Assembly: GCA_964017065.1 (NCBI GenBank)
Contig: OZ024791.1
Location: forward strand, 3,605,410 to 3,669,409
Direction: 5' to 3'
Length of the DNA: 64,000 bases
Source of the DNA: Haliclona indistincta
Lineage: Eukaryota > Porifera > Demospongiae > Haplosclerida > Chalinidae
Below, piece by piece: positions 1 through 9,978 of the stretch (positions are counted from its first letter, which is position 1; each line of letters opens with the position of its first letter). Under the pieces are notes generated by a model. It was not told the origin of the DNA. It worked only from the letters and a program-made list of their open reading frames with translations, and searched no databases. Both the position numbers and the translations under genes were made by a program.

Positions 1-164
1 GGTTTTCCTGTCATGGATTATCTGTATTCCTTGCTCAATCTTTCGTAGTTCTTTGTCTTGAAAAAGTGTGTTCCGCAGTCCTTGAGCAGAAGGAAACTGG
101 TGATTCAGTAGTATTTGCGCATAGTTGATATGCAAATCAGAGAGAAAATCATTCGATTCAAACG

Positions 165-600
165 TTATTTATCATACTCAGTGAGCAAACAGCCATGATA
201 CTGTAGCCAAACCTCATCTTCAAAGCCATCGTCATCTTCAGAATTACTGTTCGAAATAACGTCTGCTTTTTCATCAGTTTTAGCTTTCTTGGCAGGCGGC
301 TCAATATTTGCAGCTTGCGCTTTATCGAAGAGCGTTTTCACTTTTCTAATCTCCGTGCTGTTTCCACTGAATGTCAAAGTGCATGGCACTTCCAGACTGC
401 CTTGAGGTAAGTCTACTGATCGGCGTCGTTTGCCTATCACTTGGCAAATGATGGTACCTTTACTTTTAATGAAGAAGTAGCACAGATAAGAGATCTTGCG
501 TGGTACATGCCCAACTACTTCTGCTTCATCGCAACGCACTACAGCCACGGCATATGGATCGTGAATATTCCCGAACTCCATCTTACACTGCTCACCACTG
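165..600 (-). CDS. HIRAN-like domain protein, partial
   Basis: The minus-strand ORF from 581 to 165 encodes 138 residues. Its first 70 or so residues resemble a HIRAN-like domain: a run reading N-I-H-D-P-Y-A-V-A-V, then VGHVPRKIS, a hydrophobic segment, and GKRRRSVDLPQGSLEVPC. The tail (about residues 95-138) is acidic and lysine-rich (PAKKAKT, NSEDDDGFEDE), likely disordered and nuclear. HIRAN domains bind DNA ends in helicases, but stand-alone versions of unknown function are common in invertebrate genomes. The same frame stays open upstream of the first Met (residues SGEQCK before MEFGN fit the family), so the true start or a 5' exon lies above 600. No operon-like neighbour. Function is inferred from domain resemblance only. 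Confidence 0.55.
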
Positions 601-1440
601 TTTCGACTACAAATCTTTCTTCTCCCATGGTTCCTATTTCCTAGGCGTTATCTGGTCCACGTGTGGCTCCACCCAGTGCTATACGGCTGGCTCAATAATT
701 AATGGGTGTGGTCTAGGTGTGGCCTCTCCCTCGAGTCAAAACGAAAATAAATTTCGCGAATTATTGCTGTCACGAAAATTGTACGCCACAGAAAAATACC
801 GCCCTACGGTAGTATACAAAATTATAGTCAAGCAGTCATAGCAACAACATCAACAGTTATTTCTCTGTGGTGGTACCTGCTTTTATTGTGAAAACAAGTA
901 AAATTTTTCATGATAATTAATTATGCCAAGGTTAATGATGCGGGTCGTGGTAGTGAGCATGACATGTGCATGTCTGTCACCTCACGCTCGAGGATTGTGG
1001 TGGTTTCGCAGGAAGTCCGGGATAGGTGTATATGCATGCGTGTCCCCTGCCTGCAAGCCTGATAATAGAGCAAGCACGATTCTGGGGCACGCATGCCATG
1101 CCGGTTGTTCTGTATATGTATACACGTGCCTGACAACAAATGCATGCCTGTGTTTGGTATTGCATGGCTTTACAATGTGCATGTATTCATGCTCACTTAC
1201 AGTTTAGTCTGCTTACACTATACCTGTATGAGTAGTAGCTAGGCTCGTGGTTGGTAGTGCCCAGGGGCTGGATATGCGCTTGTGTGCAGGCCATGCATGC
1301 TGAATCTATCATAATGGCATGCTGATCGGGCGGTATAGGTTATATCATGGACTCCCTATATGTTTGGGGATGAGAGAAGGGGAACCTTATTAGATTCCTT
1401 TCATGGCCCAGGGAGAACTTGTTCTCTCCCCTAAACAAAG
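601..1440. other. Non-coding stretch, no gene seen
   Basis: No convincing coding signal. Overlapping short ORFs on both strands at 921-1207 come from a TGCATG-rich low-complexity stretch and share no recognisable motif. A small hairpin (GGGAGAAC paired with GTTCTCTCCC) lies near 1411-1430. Confidence 0.5.
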
Positions 1441-1490
1441 TATAGTGTGGTTGGATACAGGATTGAGGCTTACCTTAACAGTGTATATCG

Positions 1491-1588
1491 GATATCGTAT
1501 GGTGCAGGTTTGACGTACAGGTTATCGTATGGTGCAGGTTTGACGATATCGTATGGTGCAGGTTTGACGTACAGGTTTGACGTACGTG
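1491..1588 (+). repeat. Short tandem repeat, about 27 bp unit
   Basis: Three and a half imperfect copies of a unit containing ATCGTATGGTGCAGGTTTGACG, with length variation between copies (TACAGGTT spacers). The last copy is truncated. Confidence 0.8.
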
Positions 1589-1675
1589 GGTATGATATTA
1601 TCAGGCTATGTTTAATTATTATAGCTCAATAAAAATAATAATGAGTCATTGAAGGTTTGGAGATTGTCAGTCCGT

Positions 1676-2800
1676 CTACTCAGCTATGGACCTTGAGTAC
1701 TGTGCCAGGTGTTCTCGTGGCGTGCGGATGTACGTCAAAAATGCTGCACTGTTCCATCGGCCGAGTGTGCGAATCACTGAATCCTCTATTCCGGCTTTCG
1801 CAGCTGCCGTTGCTGCCCCTATTCTGAAGCCGTGTCCGGCGAAGTGATGCTCTGGTAGTCCTAGTTCGTGTAGCGCTTGCCTAAAGGCCACCATACACGG
1901 AGCAACTTTTGTCGCACGACTAGTCGCGCAACAAAAGTTTCTCAGTGTATGGTGCATAGTCACGCAGTCGCTAGTTGCCTGAAACATGTATGCAACATGT
2001 TGCTCGAAATAGACACGATCCTATTTTCAGGCGAGTTGTTGTTCGAAACTTGCGACAAAAGTTGCTTGCGACGAAGCGACAAAAGTTGCTCCGTGTTTGG
2101 TGACCTTTAACGTTTGTTACAAACAGCTGTTTCGTCAGTGTTTGGTTGTTGGGCAGCAGAAAGAATGGACCCTCAGAAGTGCCACGTCTCGAGATGAAGG
2201 CAAGAACTGCTGTAATCGGGCAGATGACGGTGTTGGCGAGTCCAACAAAAACATCTACGCCTTCTCCCTGTTGATCGCATTTTGATTGCTTTAAGTGTAA
2301 CTTCATCAAGGTGGGGTTTCATTCTGGTTGAACGCAATATCACCCTAGCACAAATGTCTAGAGGGATTGAATGATTGAGCTGAGGGTACTGTTATTTCGC
2401 CAGATCGGAAGAACCCAAAGAAACACAAGCTAGCTGCTGCCCACAGTAGGTATCTATCTGGTTTGTTCTTTTGTGACCACAGGCGCCTTATTTGTTCTAA
2501 TAATTATTGCTGGAGTGATTGGCAGACGTATCCTACCCTGCTGTGTCCTTGACTGGGTGCGCTGTATCCCTCGCTGTACTAGCCATAGACGTGGACGAGA
2601 GGAGAATTGGCGTGGTTCGAGTAGGCCGAGGACCACTTGGGTGTGTCTTATCGCTGACAAATAGGTTTTTATGGTTTGGAGGCGGAGATTTTGTGAGGAC
2701 AGGTATGCAGAGTAGTAGCATAATAATGACTCAGATACAGGGAATGGGGAGATTATACCGTACAATTCACAAAAAGAGCTAAACCTACGGAGGGCTGATT
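1676..2800 (-). pseudogene. Tyrosine recombinase (DIRS/Ngaro type), broken
   Basis: The N-terminal SAM-like part lies at 2765-2454 (LSSQNLRLQTIKTYLSAIRH). The catalytic part follows: the first Arg sits in FFRSGEI around 2410-2395, the H-x-x-R box in HGFRIGAATAAAKAG near 1815, and the Trp and Tyr in LGRWNSAAFLTYIRT near 1755-1715. These are the family's catalytic positions, so the active site was once complete. The reading frame is broken by a stop after SRHLC near 2350, by frameshifts near 2450 and 2310, and by a MITE at 1882-2110 that separates the first Arg from the H-x-x-R box. Its expected role was to integrate circular cDNA of the element. Confidence 0.8.
1882..2110. mobile_element. 229 bp TTAA-type MITE
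   Basis: The two ends match as inverted repeats over about 34 bp (TAAAGG, one variable base, CACCA...ACACGGAGCAACTTTTGTCGC). The right end is TTAA and the left end CTAA, suggesting a TTAA target duplication with one mutation. It interrupts the tyrosine recombinase gene. The piggyBac-like assignment rests only on the TTAA. No internal gene. Confidence 0.75.
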
Positions 2801-2809
2801 GATAAGTTT

Positions 2810-3405
2810 AACTAGTTGACTCCGCTATTCCTTTTCACAGTGCTAATGAACAATTGGATCCAGGCTTCTGATGTCCAGTCCAGCTTGGGGTGGAGCAGCC
2901 ACTGCATGGTAGAGGGAGGAATAGGAGAAGGGAGAGGGTCAGCATCGGGATGGTGTCTACGGAATGAGGGTAGGCGATTTCTAGATAAGTCGTCAGTTAA
3001 TGTGTTGGCTACACCAGGTAAGTGTCTAGCTACGAGGTAGAACTGAAAGTGAGCTTCAAAAAAATAGGCAATGGAGAAGCTGCATTACGTCTGGTTCCCT
3101 GCTGGATCTGCTATTATTCACTGTGACCACTGCTTCATTGTCACAGAGAGATTGAACCTGGATGCCTGCCCACGTATGGCCCCGCACCACAGCTGCAATG
3201 AGGATCGGAATGACTTCTTTGTTGCAATTTGCTTAAGGGATGTGGATTGGTCCCAGTTAAGCTGGAACCATGCAGGGCCCGACCATGCTCCACAATCCCA
3301 TGAGCCTGAGGCATCGGATGTAACGGTGATCAAAGTTGATGAGTCCGAGCATGGTGATACGAGCAGTGCGGCTCCATTCCAGTGGGAGCTGAATAATGAC
3401 CACCA
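2810..3405 (-). pseudogene. DIRS-type RNase H domain, broken
   Basis: The minus strand encodes TSDASGSWDCGAW (about 3330-3290), the first acidic motif of RNase H in DIRS-like elements, preceded by a W-W...WNG stretch. Further down it shows a VARHLPGV block with an Asp-rich LTDDLSRN segment (3030-2980) and WTSEAWIQLF near 2840. At least two frameshifts separate these blocks, one of them near an A/T homopolymer at 3060. It would have degraded the RNA strand during reverse transcription. Confidence 0.7.
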
Positions 3406-3639
3406 TCTTAGATCGTCAATGAAGGCGTACTGCTCTCTAGAGAGCTTTGTGGGGCAAGTTGCTCATGCTAGATCTGCTACGGCACCCGTTTTGTGATGCT
3501 TAGCGAAAACTTTGAACAGCGCTCTGCTGTTGATAATCACACCATCTTCTTTTAGCCTCTTCTGTATTCTCTTCACTGTAAACCCTTTACTTCTTAGTAG
3601 CACTGCTCACGTTCTAGCCAACTTTGCTAAGCTAGTCAT
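3405..3639 (-). pseudogene. Tc1-like transposase N-terminal HTH fragment
   Basis: The minus strand from an ATG at 3639 encodes a short helix-turn-helix region: GFTVKRIQKRLKEDG, then INSRALFKVFAKHHKTG and KLSREQYAFIDD. This is the pattern of the paired-like DNA-binding domain at the start of Tc1-like transposases. Two in-frame stops (after LART and after VADLA) break it. The frame then runs into RNase H of the DIRS-like remnant near 3405, so the fragment ends at a recombination or insertion junction. No DDE domain is present nearby. Confidence 0.55.
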
Positions 3640-4187
3640 CTTGCAGCAACGTCAACACTAGCGCATTTGTCATCTTACACGTGTGTCAGCGCAGGTCGAT
3701 TATTCCCCTCGAGCGAAATTATAGACATGCCTGTGTGGCTAACAGTACTAGCACGTTTATACTCGTGAGCCACTCGCAGGTGAACCTCGTGTGTTTATGA
3801 ACTTGCGCGAGAGCGGTACTGTAGCTAATAGCCAAATCATGTTCCTACTCACTAGTATGATTGTACAGAGTCTGTCCTCTTTTTAGTAATAACTATTATT
3901 CATCTGTAGGTTAAACTTGAGGACTGTTTTTGGACTCTTGAAGACAGAAAGATGATTATAGTTCATCTTGAGAAGGTTGAAATTAATCATTAATATAATC
4001 GTAGAAGAATATATAATTTACGGTAGCGGTGGAATTGCTTGGGCCACGACGATGACGAAATCACAGCGATCATGGTCACTACAGCAAAATTAATGATCAC
4101 ACCACTAGTCAGGTTCATTATGTAAATGACTTTTGTCAAAATTCATGCAGATTAGACCATTGTGTTTGTTTAAAATTATTGTTTGTT
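3640..4187. other. Unannotated AT-rich stretch
   Basis: No coding region or recognisable repeat boundary seen. Confidence 0.4.
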
Positions 4188-4197
4188 CACCATTATT

Positions 4198-5375
4198 AGG
4201 GAGGCATGGTAGTGCCTCCCTATGTAGGGTTGAACGAGAAAACAAGATGGTGGCTACATACAATGTATTAGCGTTCAAACGCTGATATTTCGCCTGGTGA
4301 CGAATTGTATACGTCAAAATACACCTAAATCTGCTCCCTGACGTTGCCCCATCTTACAGTAGCAATAGCTAGGAGATCACTCAAAATATTATTGTTACTA
4401 AAGTGACGAACCTGGAAACGGTGAAAATCGAGTTTCGTCATCTTCGTTTTCTTCTTTCTTCAGCGCGTCTAGTGCATTTACACGAGCAATGCCGATACCA
4501 AAACACCCACGAACAGTTGTGAAATTCTCCTGGCAGGTGCCTTTTGAACTTTCTAATTGTTAGACGCCATTATGGTGATTGCGCAATATGCACGTGACCA
4601 AGCAGTGGTTAGCGCACGTGACCAGGCACTAGCTTGAGTATCGCCGCACCGTATGGATCACGGAGAACACATAGTTTGTCTGGAGTCTTCGAAGAACGGT
4701 AAGCTCATATAGGATCACCATTCTGCGCTTGTCAGATAATTTCAACCGTCGTACAGGTCTACAAGCAAGTGTGGGCGGGGCTCGTATCCACTGCATTCAT
4801 GCATGCGTGGGCGAGCTGATATAACGATTATTTTTAGCTACAAATTTAAAATTCTTAATAGTAAAGAAAAACCATTAGCAACAGGAACACTAAACCAATG
4901 GTGGAAGCAATGACAGCTCAGTACATGCATGAGATTGAACTGCACTTCACTTAGAAAGAAAAAAGGACACAAACAAGAAAATTAAAAAGATTTCTATCGA
5001 AATCAAAAGGATGTAGGGTTGTGAAATCTACCACTGGTCAACAATGTAAACTAACAAGGAACAAGCACGGAATGGTAACACGATTAACAGACCATAGATC
5101 CCTACATCTGTGGCTGTGCATAAGATCAATATTTTGTCACAAGTTGCTGTTGACTGACGTTAGGTGTCAGTCAACAGCAACTAGCTGAACTAGCTATAGC
5201 CAACCACAGCAGCCACTGATGTAGGGATCTATGGTCTGTTAGCAAGTCAATCGTGTTACCATTCCATGCTTGTTCCTTGTTAGTTTACATTGTGGACCAG
5301 TGGTATATTTCACAACCCTATTTCCTTTTGATTTCGTTAGAAATCTTTATAATTTTATTTACTTATGCCAGAAGT
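4198..5375 (+). repeat. Repeat family A/B, copy 1
   Basis: The element starts with a hairpin head, GGGAGGCATGGTAGTGCCTCCC, preceded by TA. About 640 bp of module A follow, then a palindromic module B at 4990-5350. The same order recurs at 13499-16080 and, in pieces, at 28480-31470, 31796-31921 and 40919-41423. Module A has no long ORF. The structure (hairpin head, inverted-repeat core, no transposase) points to a non-autonomous DNA transposon or foldback element. Confidence 0.8.
4990..5350. repeat. Module B palindrome with about 110 bp loop
   Basis: The left arm (about 4990-5107) and right arm (about 5218-5350) are inverted copies containing GATTTCGATAGAAATC-like and CAAGTCAATCGTGTTACCATTCC sequences. 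The loop holds an inner hairpin GTTGCTGTTGACTGAC...GTCAGTCAACAGCAAC near 5145-5180. Confidence 0.85.
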
Positions 5376-5885
5376 CCATAATCGACCGTGCCTATTTATG
5401 TGCCTATTTCTCGACACGAGGAATCCAGTAGCGAAGAGCTTTTAGCAATACAGCAGCGACTAGCAGTAATCACGTAACCTCGGCTGTTGAGTACGCAATT
5501 TTAAAAACTCTCTGTTACAGTGTTGGCCAAATGTAGGTGACGATCTTGGCGCTGTATAAACAACTCCAATTATTCATGCTCGAGTTTTATACTGTTTTGT
5601 GCTTTCCCAGCATGTACACAAAGATTCGCTATGTAATTTTCCTCAAGTTTTTGGGAGATTCGGAAAAGCTTATAACATAACAAGTCTGAAAAGCAATGTT
5701 TGCATTTGCACAGTTGTTTGTATTGTACTTTTAAGCGTAATTAAAATGACGAGTATTAATTAGCAACTTTCAAATAATTTAACTTATAATTGACATATGA
5801 AGGTCATTTAAAATTCAATACCTATGTATTCAGATGTAAACAATTCAGTGGTAGCAAAATGAAATTTTGATTCTATCGATTTCAG
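5376..5885. other. Unannotated stretch upstream of a candidate exon
   Basis: AT-rich, no coding signal. It ends in TCGATTTCAG at 5885, a plausible splice acceptor. Confidence 0.4.
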
Positions 5886-6173
5886 TCATTTTAGTGGCTG
5901 TGAAATAAATTTAACTTTATCACGTATTGCCAAAGGAATTCCAGATCTTGTGAGTTTGTCAAATAGAGACATTGATCCAGAAGCTGCAATTGGTAGCTAT
6001 GAGTTCATTCTGACTCCAAGCGCACTTTTTGCACCAGATGGATCAATGTTGCCGTGCACCGACAAATCTATGCTGATTCATAACCTAGAGAAGCTGGGAA
6101 ACACAGGCCAAACAACTGCAGGCAATAACAGTACAACTGGAAAAATTGCTGTTGTTGATGGAATGGTTCTAGA
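5886..6173 (+). CDS. Candidate internal exon, unknown conserved protein
   Basis: A 288 bp open stretch sits between a consensus acceptor (GATTTCAG ending 5885) and a perfect donor (GTAAGTG at 6174). It encodes a segment reading NLTLSRIAKGIPDLVSL, then YEFILTPSALFAPDGSMLPC, then KIAVVDGM. The pattern of hydrophobic run, (L/R)SLF-PDG-ML and (V/I)DGM resembles large uncharacterised invertebrate proteins, possibly themselves transposon-associated, that I know only from memory. Neighbouring exons were not found. The ORF has no convincing start codon of its own. Function unknown. Confidence 0.4.
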
Positions 6174-6226
6174 GTAAGTGATTAATAATCGACTGTCGTG
6201 TATATTCGGACGCCGTATTTTTCGGA

Positions 6227-7060
6227 CTACTCGAACAGCACAAGCATCCAACCTATCTCAAGAAAGCGATTACCCAGCGATGTACTTGAGCATTCACAGC
6301 GATTGCAGAAGTAGATAGCACTACGAGTACGAGACGGCCAAGTACATTGTCCGTAGATACCCTTTGTCGGACGAGAGCTCGGAAGCTCGGACCTGACGCT
6401 TGCACAAAGTGTTGACGGCACAAAACACACAGTTATACCCATAATTTGTACCAGGACGCTCCAGAAATTAACAGCAGTCGAAATTGCTGCACTGAGGAGT
6501 AGCAAGCCGCTCAGTATAGTTGCAATGGGATAGCCCGCCTCACGAGCACGCGAGATGATCATGCCCACGCTTTAGCGACTCTATTGGGACACGTATCTTC
6601 TTCTGTTGTAGATCTACAATCTGCTCGATACTCAAACAGTCGGCATCTCTGCGATCCGGCATACCAGGTCGCTGATCAGTATAATTCTAGCGGATCTCAA
6701 CTATCGTAAGTTGCAATTGTATACTGGACAGTCTATTAGCACCAAATGTGCTTTGCAAGTTGTGATGCGTGTGTCGTTAGTAGTCTGATCACAAGAAAAT
6801 GCCTTCCCAAGTACCCTGCGATGTACTTAAGCATTCTGCACAGCTATTCAGTGCCGGCACTGAGCGTACGAAATGAAAAGTACACAGGATCCTTTGTTGT
6901 CGGACTGATGCATGCTTAAATACGAATTCAGCTGCACTTGAGACAACATGCAAGTAAAATAGCTGTACCAAAACTGTGTTACGCAACAAGTTACCTGCAA
7001 TGTCCATACCAATAGGAATCGTAGTTCGCACGTGATCTGCACCAACAAATGGACCAAAAA
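6227..7060 (-). other. Two diverged direct copies of an unknown segment
   Basis: Segments 6227-6568 and 6789-7060 share blocks in the same order and orientation: AGCGATGTACTTGAGCATTC against TGCGATGTACTTAAGCATTC, and TTTGTCGGAC against TTGTTGTCGGAC. On the minus strand both give hydrophobic peptides with frameshifts between them. I considered membrane-transporter exons, but no motif is firm. Treated as a decayed segmental duplication. Confidence 0.35.
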
Positions 7061-7764
7061 GTTGATTATAATGGAGATAATTTTCTACATGCGAGGTCTA
7101 CTGACTTCAAGTAAGTTGTCAAAATCCAACATAATGGTTTGCAAGACCAGAGTGGTAATTGTATAGGCTTGCTTGATACTCCTGGAGTGCTCTCTACATG
7201 TACAAAAATATATCGATAAAACGTCACTGAGCATTATAGCAGTTACGTACCACCGCTCACTGTAGGAGGTTTGCCTCTAGTCTTGGAAATTGTCTGTGCG
7301 GGCTTTCTCATAGCTTCACATCTCTGCTTATCTAGAGTGTCCATACAAAGAAAAATCATTCCAAACACAAATAATTATTAAGGTGTTTGTGCATAAATGC
7401 AAACACATGTGTATTTTACACCAATAAATTTTTCCCAGAAAAACAAAATTTGTGTAAATAAACCAGCTAAAAGCACAAAACATCTTTGTGTAAACAAAGC
7501 ATCTAAAGTTTACATGTAACCTAAGATACATACCACTACTTTCTGATGCACTAGCTTAAGTCCTTCTTCCTCTAGTCTTCGAAGTTGTTAGTGTCATAGA
7601 TTTTATAGTACCGGGATAGGAAACGAGTAGTGTGAGCTAAATCACATAATGCAAACTCCCGCGGTCCGTCAATGCCGTACAATTTAGCACGTGGAAGGCG
7701 TCACTAACCTAGCCGCCAAGCGTGCTTGTGGCTACATTTGGCCTGTTTTCAGCAAGAGATGGTA
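7061..7764. other. Unannotated stretch with a weak duplication
   Basis: No gene seen. Sequences around 7272-7320 and 7565-7610 (TGCCTCTAGTCTTGGAAATTG against TTCCTCTAGTCTTCGAAGTTG) are diverged direct copies, which suggests the duplication at 6.2-7.1 kb extends here. Confidence 0.35.
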
Positions 7765-7810
7765 AAGGTACTTACCATCTTGGTACTTACCATAAAGGTA
7801 CTTACCATTT
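7765..7810 (+). repeat. GGTACTTACCAT tandem repeat
   Basis: Three copies of GGTACTTACCAT separated by 4-5 bp. Confidence 0.85.
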
Positions 7811-7827
7811 TAAAAACGGAAGAGAAG

Positions 7828-7935
7828 CAAGAGAAGCATGTCATTACTTTTTAATAGTCGCCTCCATCGTGCTTTCAAGCGTCCAAACACTATTTCAACG
7901 ACAACTCTCCCCTGCCTAGCCTATAGTTGTAGGTC
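7828..7935 (-). pseudogene. PIF/Harbinger transposase C-terminal scrap
   Basis: The minus strand encodes YNYRL, then after a one-base frameshift GRVVVEIVFGRLKARWRRLL. This matches the conserved block near the third acidic residue of PIF/Harbinger (DDE_Tnp_4) transposases, FNYRLSRAR-VVE-AFGRLKGRWR. The third catalytic Glu is in VVVEI. Only about 35 residues remain and a stop follows FRF. Confidence 0.65.
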
Positions 7936-8156
7936 TTTTGTGAAAGAGGAGACATATAAAATGGTTTGAGCAACCATAAAAGCAACCATAAAATCGAACC
8001 CGGGTTAAATGGGGACACCCTCCTTTAAAATCCCCCGTCCCCCGTTCTAGTGGGGAGGGCGCTACGAAAAACAGTAGGTTATTTTTCAAGTAACTCGGAA
8101 TAAAACTTGATTTGACCTTTGGCGTCAAATGGCGTCATTGGGGGTTAAAGGGTTAA
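7936..8156. mobile_element. Right end of a TTAA-flanked element
   Basis: The end GGGGGTTAAAGGGTTAA at 8140-8156 resembles the right end of the TTAA composite at 26111 (GGCGTTAAAGGGTTAA), preceded in both by GCGTCATT or CCGTCATT. It abuts the protease of the outer Gypsy exactly at TTAA. The matching left end was not found in the window. Confidence 0.5.
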
Positions 8157-8433
8157 CCTCAGCTTCTCTCCATTAGCAGCAACCACCGGACTGTGAAGAG
8201 TCTCTATTGGAGGGCTTCCTGCTCCCTTCCAAACTCTTCGTGAAGGATAGTGGCAGCTGAACCAGTGTCCACTAACCAGCCCTGATCTGCAAGTGTGGAT
8301 TCTACTGCTGAGTTTCCCAGTCCACGGTGGCTGTATTTGCTGTTGCTGAGGGCAGTTTCGTCTGACATGTCCTTGTTGATGACATGACCAACAAACAGGT
8401 CCTTGCTGACCTCGTTGAAATTGACCTCGATAT
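8157..8433 (-). pseudogene. Outer Gypsy: zinc knuckle and protease, 3' fragment
   Basis: The minus strand encodes a CX2CX4HX4C knuckle (CWSCHQQGHVRRNC) and, after a frameshift, the aspartic protease motif WLVDTGSAATILHEEF. This continues the outer Gypsy gag that stops at 12756: the inner Gypsy sits precisely between them, with GATAT at each edge. The fragment ends at 8157, where a TTAA element abuts. RT, RNase H and integrase of this outer copy are not in the window. Confidence 0.8.
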
Positions 8434-8623
8434 TGTCGGAGTGGATAAAAACTCTGTCTCTTTTTGCACAATACACACATATTTATAGTACTAGTGAGAC
8501 AATGACAATACAACCGGATATGCATGCAAACAAGACAACTGTGCATGATACAATGAGACAGATAAGGGCCACGCAGAGCATGGCAACAAACAAACACAGA
8601 TAGTTCAGTCAGTGTATGCCACA
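8434..8623 (-). repeat. 3' LTR of nested Gypsy
   Basis: 190 bp; starts TGTCGGAGTGG and ends GTATGCCACA on the plus strand. Contains a TATTTATAG box-like stretch. A polypurine run (GATAAGGGAGA on the minus strand) adjoins at 8624-8634. Confidence 0.95.
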
Positions 8624-8632
8624 TCTCCCTTA

Positions 8633-9978
8633 TCAGTCCCCATATCTGAGAGGGCGATTGATCTTTGTATTTGTTCGTGTTCTGGTCAAGACGGGACTTC
8701 TTGGTGGCATTCGATGAGAGGGAGGTTGAACTGGTTGGGGAGGCTCTGGAGCAGAAGGCGTTGCAGATTCACCAGTAGGAACAAGATGCCTCGAATTCCT
8801 CCTCAGAGTTCCTCCAATAGGAGTTATCACCACATATGATCTGGGTGTATCAGCATTGGCGTTCACCTGACCCTGTATCTTCCTACCATTGGTAGTAACC
8901 CACACTGGGCTTCCCTTGGTGATCTCTTGTTTGAGATTGACCCTATGTCTCTCATTGTATTGTTCAACCTGCTTCTTCCTGAACAGAACGTCATCGATAC
9001 GGAACTGGTTCAGGTAAGACCACTTTGGAGCCAACTGATTTCTCGTTTGAGGTAGAGAGCATTTAGTTCTCCTGCCCATCAGTAATTGAGAGGGGCTGAG
9101 GCCACACCAAGGAAGTGGAGTTGATCTATAAGCCAGGAGCGTCATGTGTGGATCCTTGCTTTTCTTCAACAGATTCTTTACGGTCTGTACCGTCCTTTCA
9201 GCTAGGGCGTTTCCTGATAATACGGGCTGCTTGTCTTGTGTTCGAAACCATACTGCTTTGCAAATTGTTCAAATTCCTCAGAATCAAATTGGGGCCCATT
9301 GTCACTTCTAAATTCATCTGGAATACCGTGACGAGAGAACACACCCTTAGCTGCACTGATAACACTTGAAGCAGTGAGGGTTGACAACTTAATCACCTCT
9401 GGATACCTAGAAAAGTAATCCACTAATAGTAGGTAAGTGGAACCATTCAAGTGGAATAAGTCTGCACCCAAGCTCTCCCATGGATGATCAGGTAACAAGG
9501 AGGCTATCATAGGCTCGTGGTGAGGGACAGCATACTTGGAGCACGTTGTACAATTCTGGACCTTGTATTTAATTTGCGACAAAACTCCTGGCCACCAAAC
9601 AGAGTTCTTGACACGAAGTCTGCAGCGCTGTATTCCTTGGTGACCATCATGAACTCTCTCCAGTGTAACTTGTTGGAGGGCCTCCAGGACAATAATTCGT
9701 TGCTCATAGAGTAAAATCCCTTGTGACTGGTTGAAGGTGATCTTGTGTTGTGCTTCCCAATAAGGCTTCAATCTTGCGGGGAGCTTGCTCTTCACCGGCC
9801 ATCCTGACTTGCAGAACTGAATCAGGTCTGAGCATACTGGATCCGACGCTTGAGCATCACAATATTCCTTGAGACGACCCTTCGAAGCTGGTAAGCCTGC
9901 TACTACAGCATCCATGTACAGCTCTGCTTCTTGTTCCAATTTGTTCTGTGTAGGAGATAGAGAAGATAGAGGGGGCAA
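8633..9978 (-). pseudogene. Gypsy integrase, frameshifted
   Basis: ORF 9978-9202 carries the zinc-binding region (HDGHQGIQRCRLRVKNSVWW, then CTTCSKY) and the first two catalytic acids: GADLFHLNG and RSDNGPQFDS. A one-base shift near 9200 moves the third (in LAERTVQTVKNLL) to the next ORF, 9169-8633, which continues with LAYRSTPLPWCGLSPSQLL and a C-terminal DNA-binding tail rich in Pro and Arg. The ORF ends at the polypurine tract. Integrates cDNA; inactive here because of the shift. Confidence 0.9.

Larger units (their letters stand above)
1676..3405 (-). mobile_element. DIRS/Ngaro-type YR retrotransposon remnant
   Basis: Reading the minus strand, an RNase H-like domain is followed directly by a tyrosine recombinase, the gene order of Ngaro/DIRS-type retrotransposons, which use a recombinase instead of a DDE integrase. 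The reverse transcriptase that should precede RNase H is absent: upstream of about 3405 the sequence changes to a Tc1 helix-turn-helix fragment. Terminal repeats were not found. Stops, frameshifts and a MITE insertion make it a dead copy. Confidence 0.75.

Noticed and set aside
921..1207. Overlapping ORFs on both strands
   Set aside because: Low-complexity TGCATG-rich DNA with Cys/His-rich translations and no motif.
4105..4317. Recurring ORF reading YQRLNANTLYVA (also near 13178, 30654, 41302)
   Set aside because: It lies in the head of repeat A in every copy, stays short, and runs through the head hairpin. It is a repeat by-product.
6789..7060. Possible MATE-type transporter exon
   Set aside because: The likeness rested on a few residues (IPIGMDIAG) and needs frameshifts; no signature motif seen.
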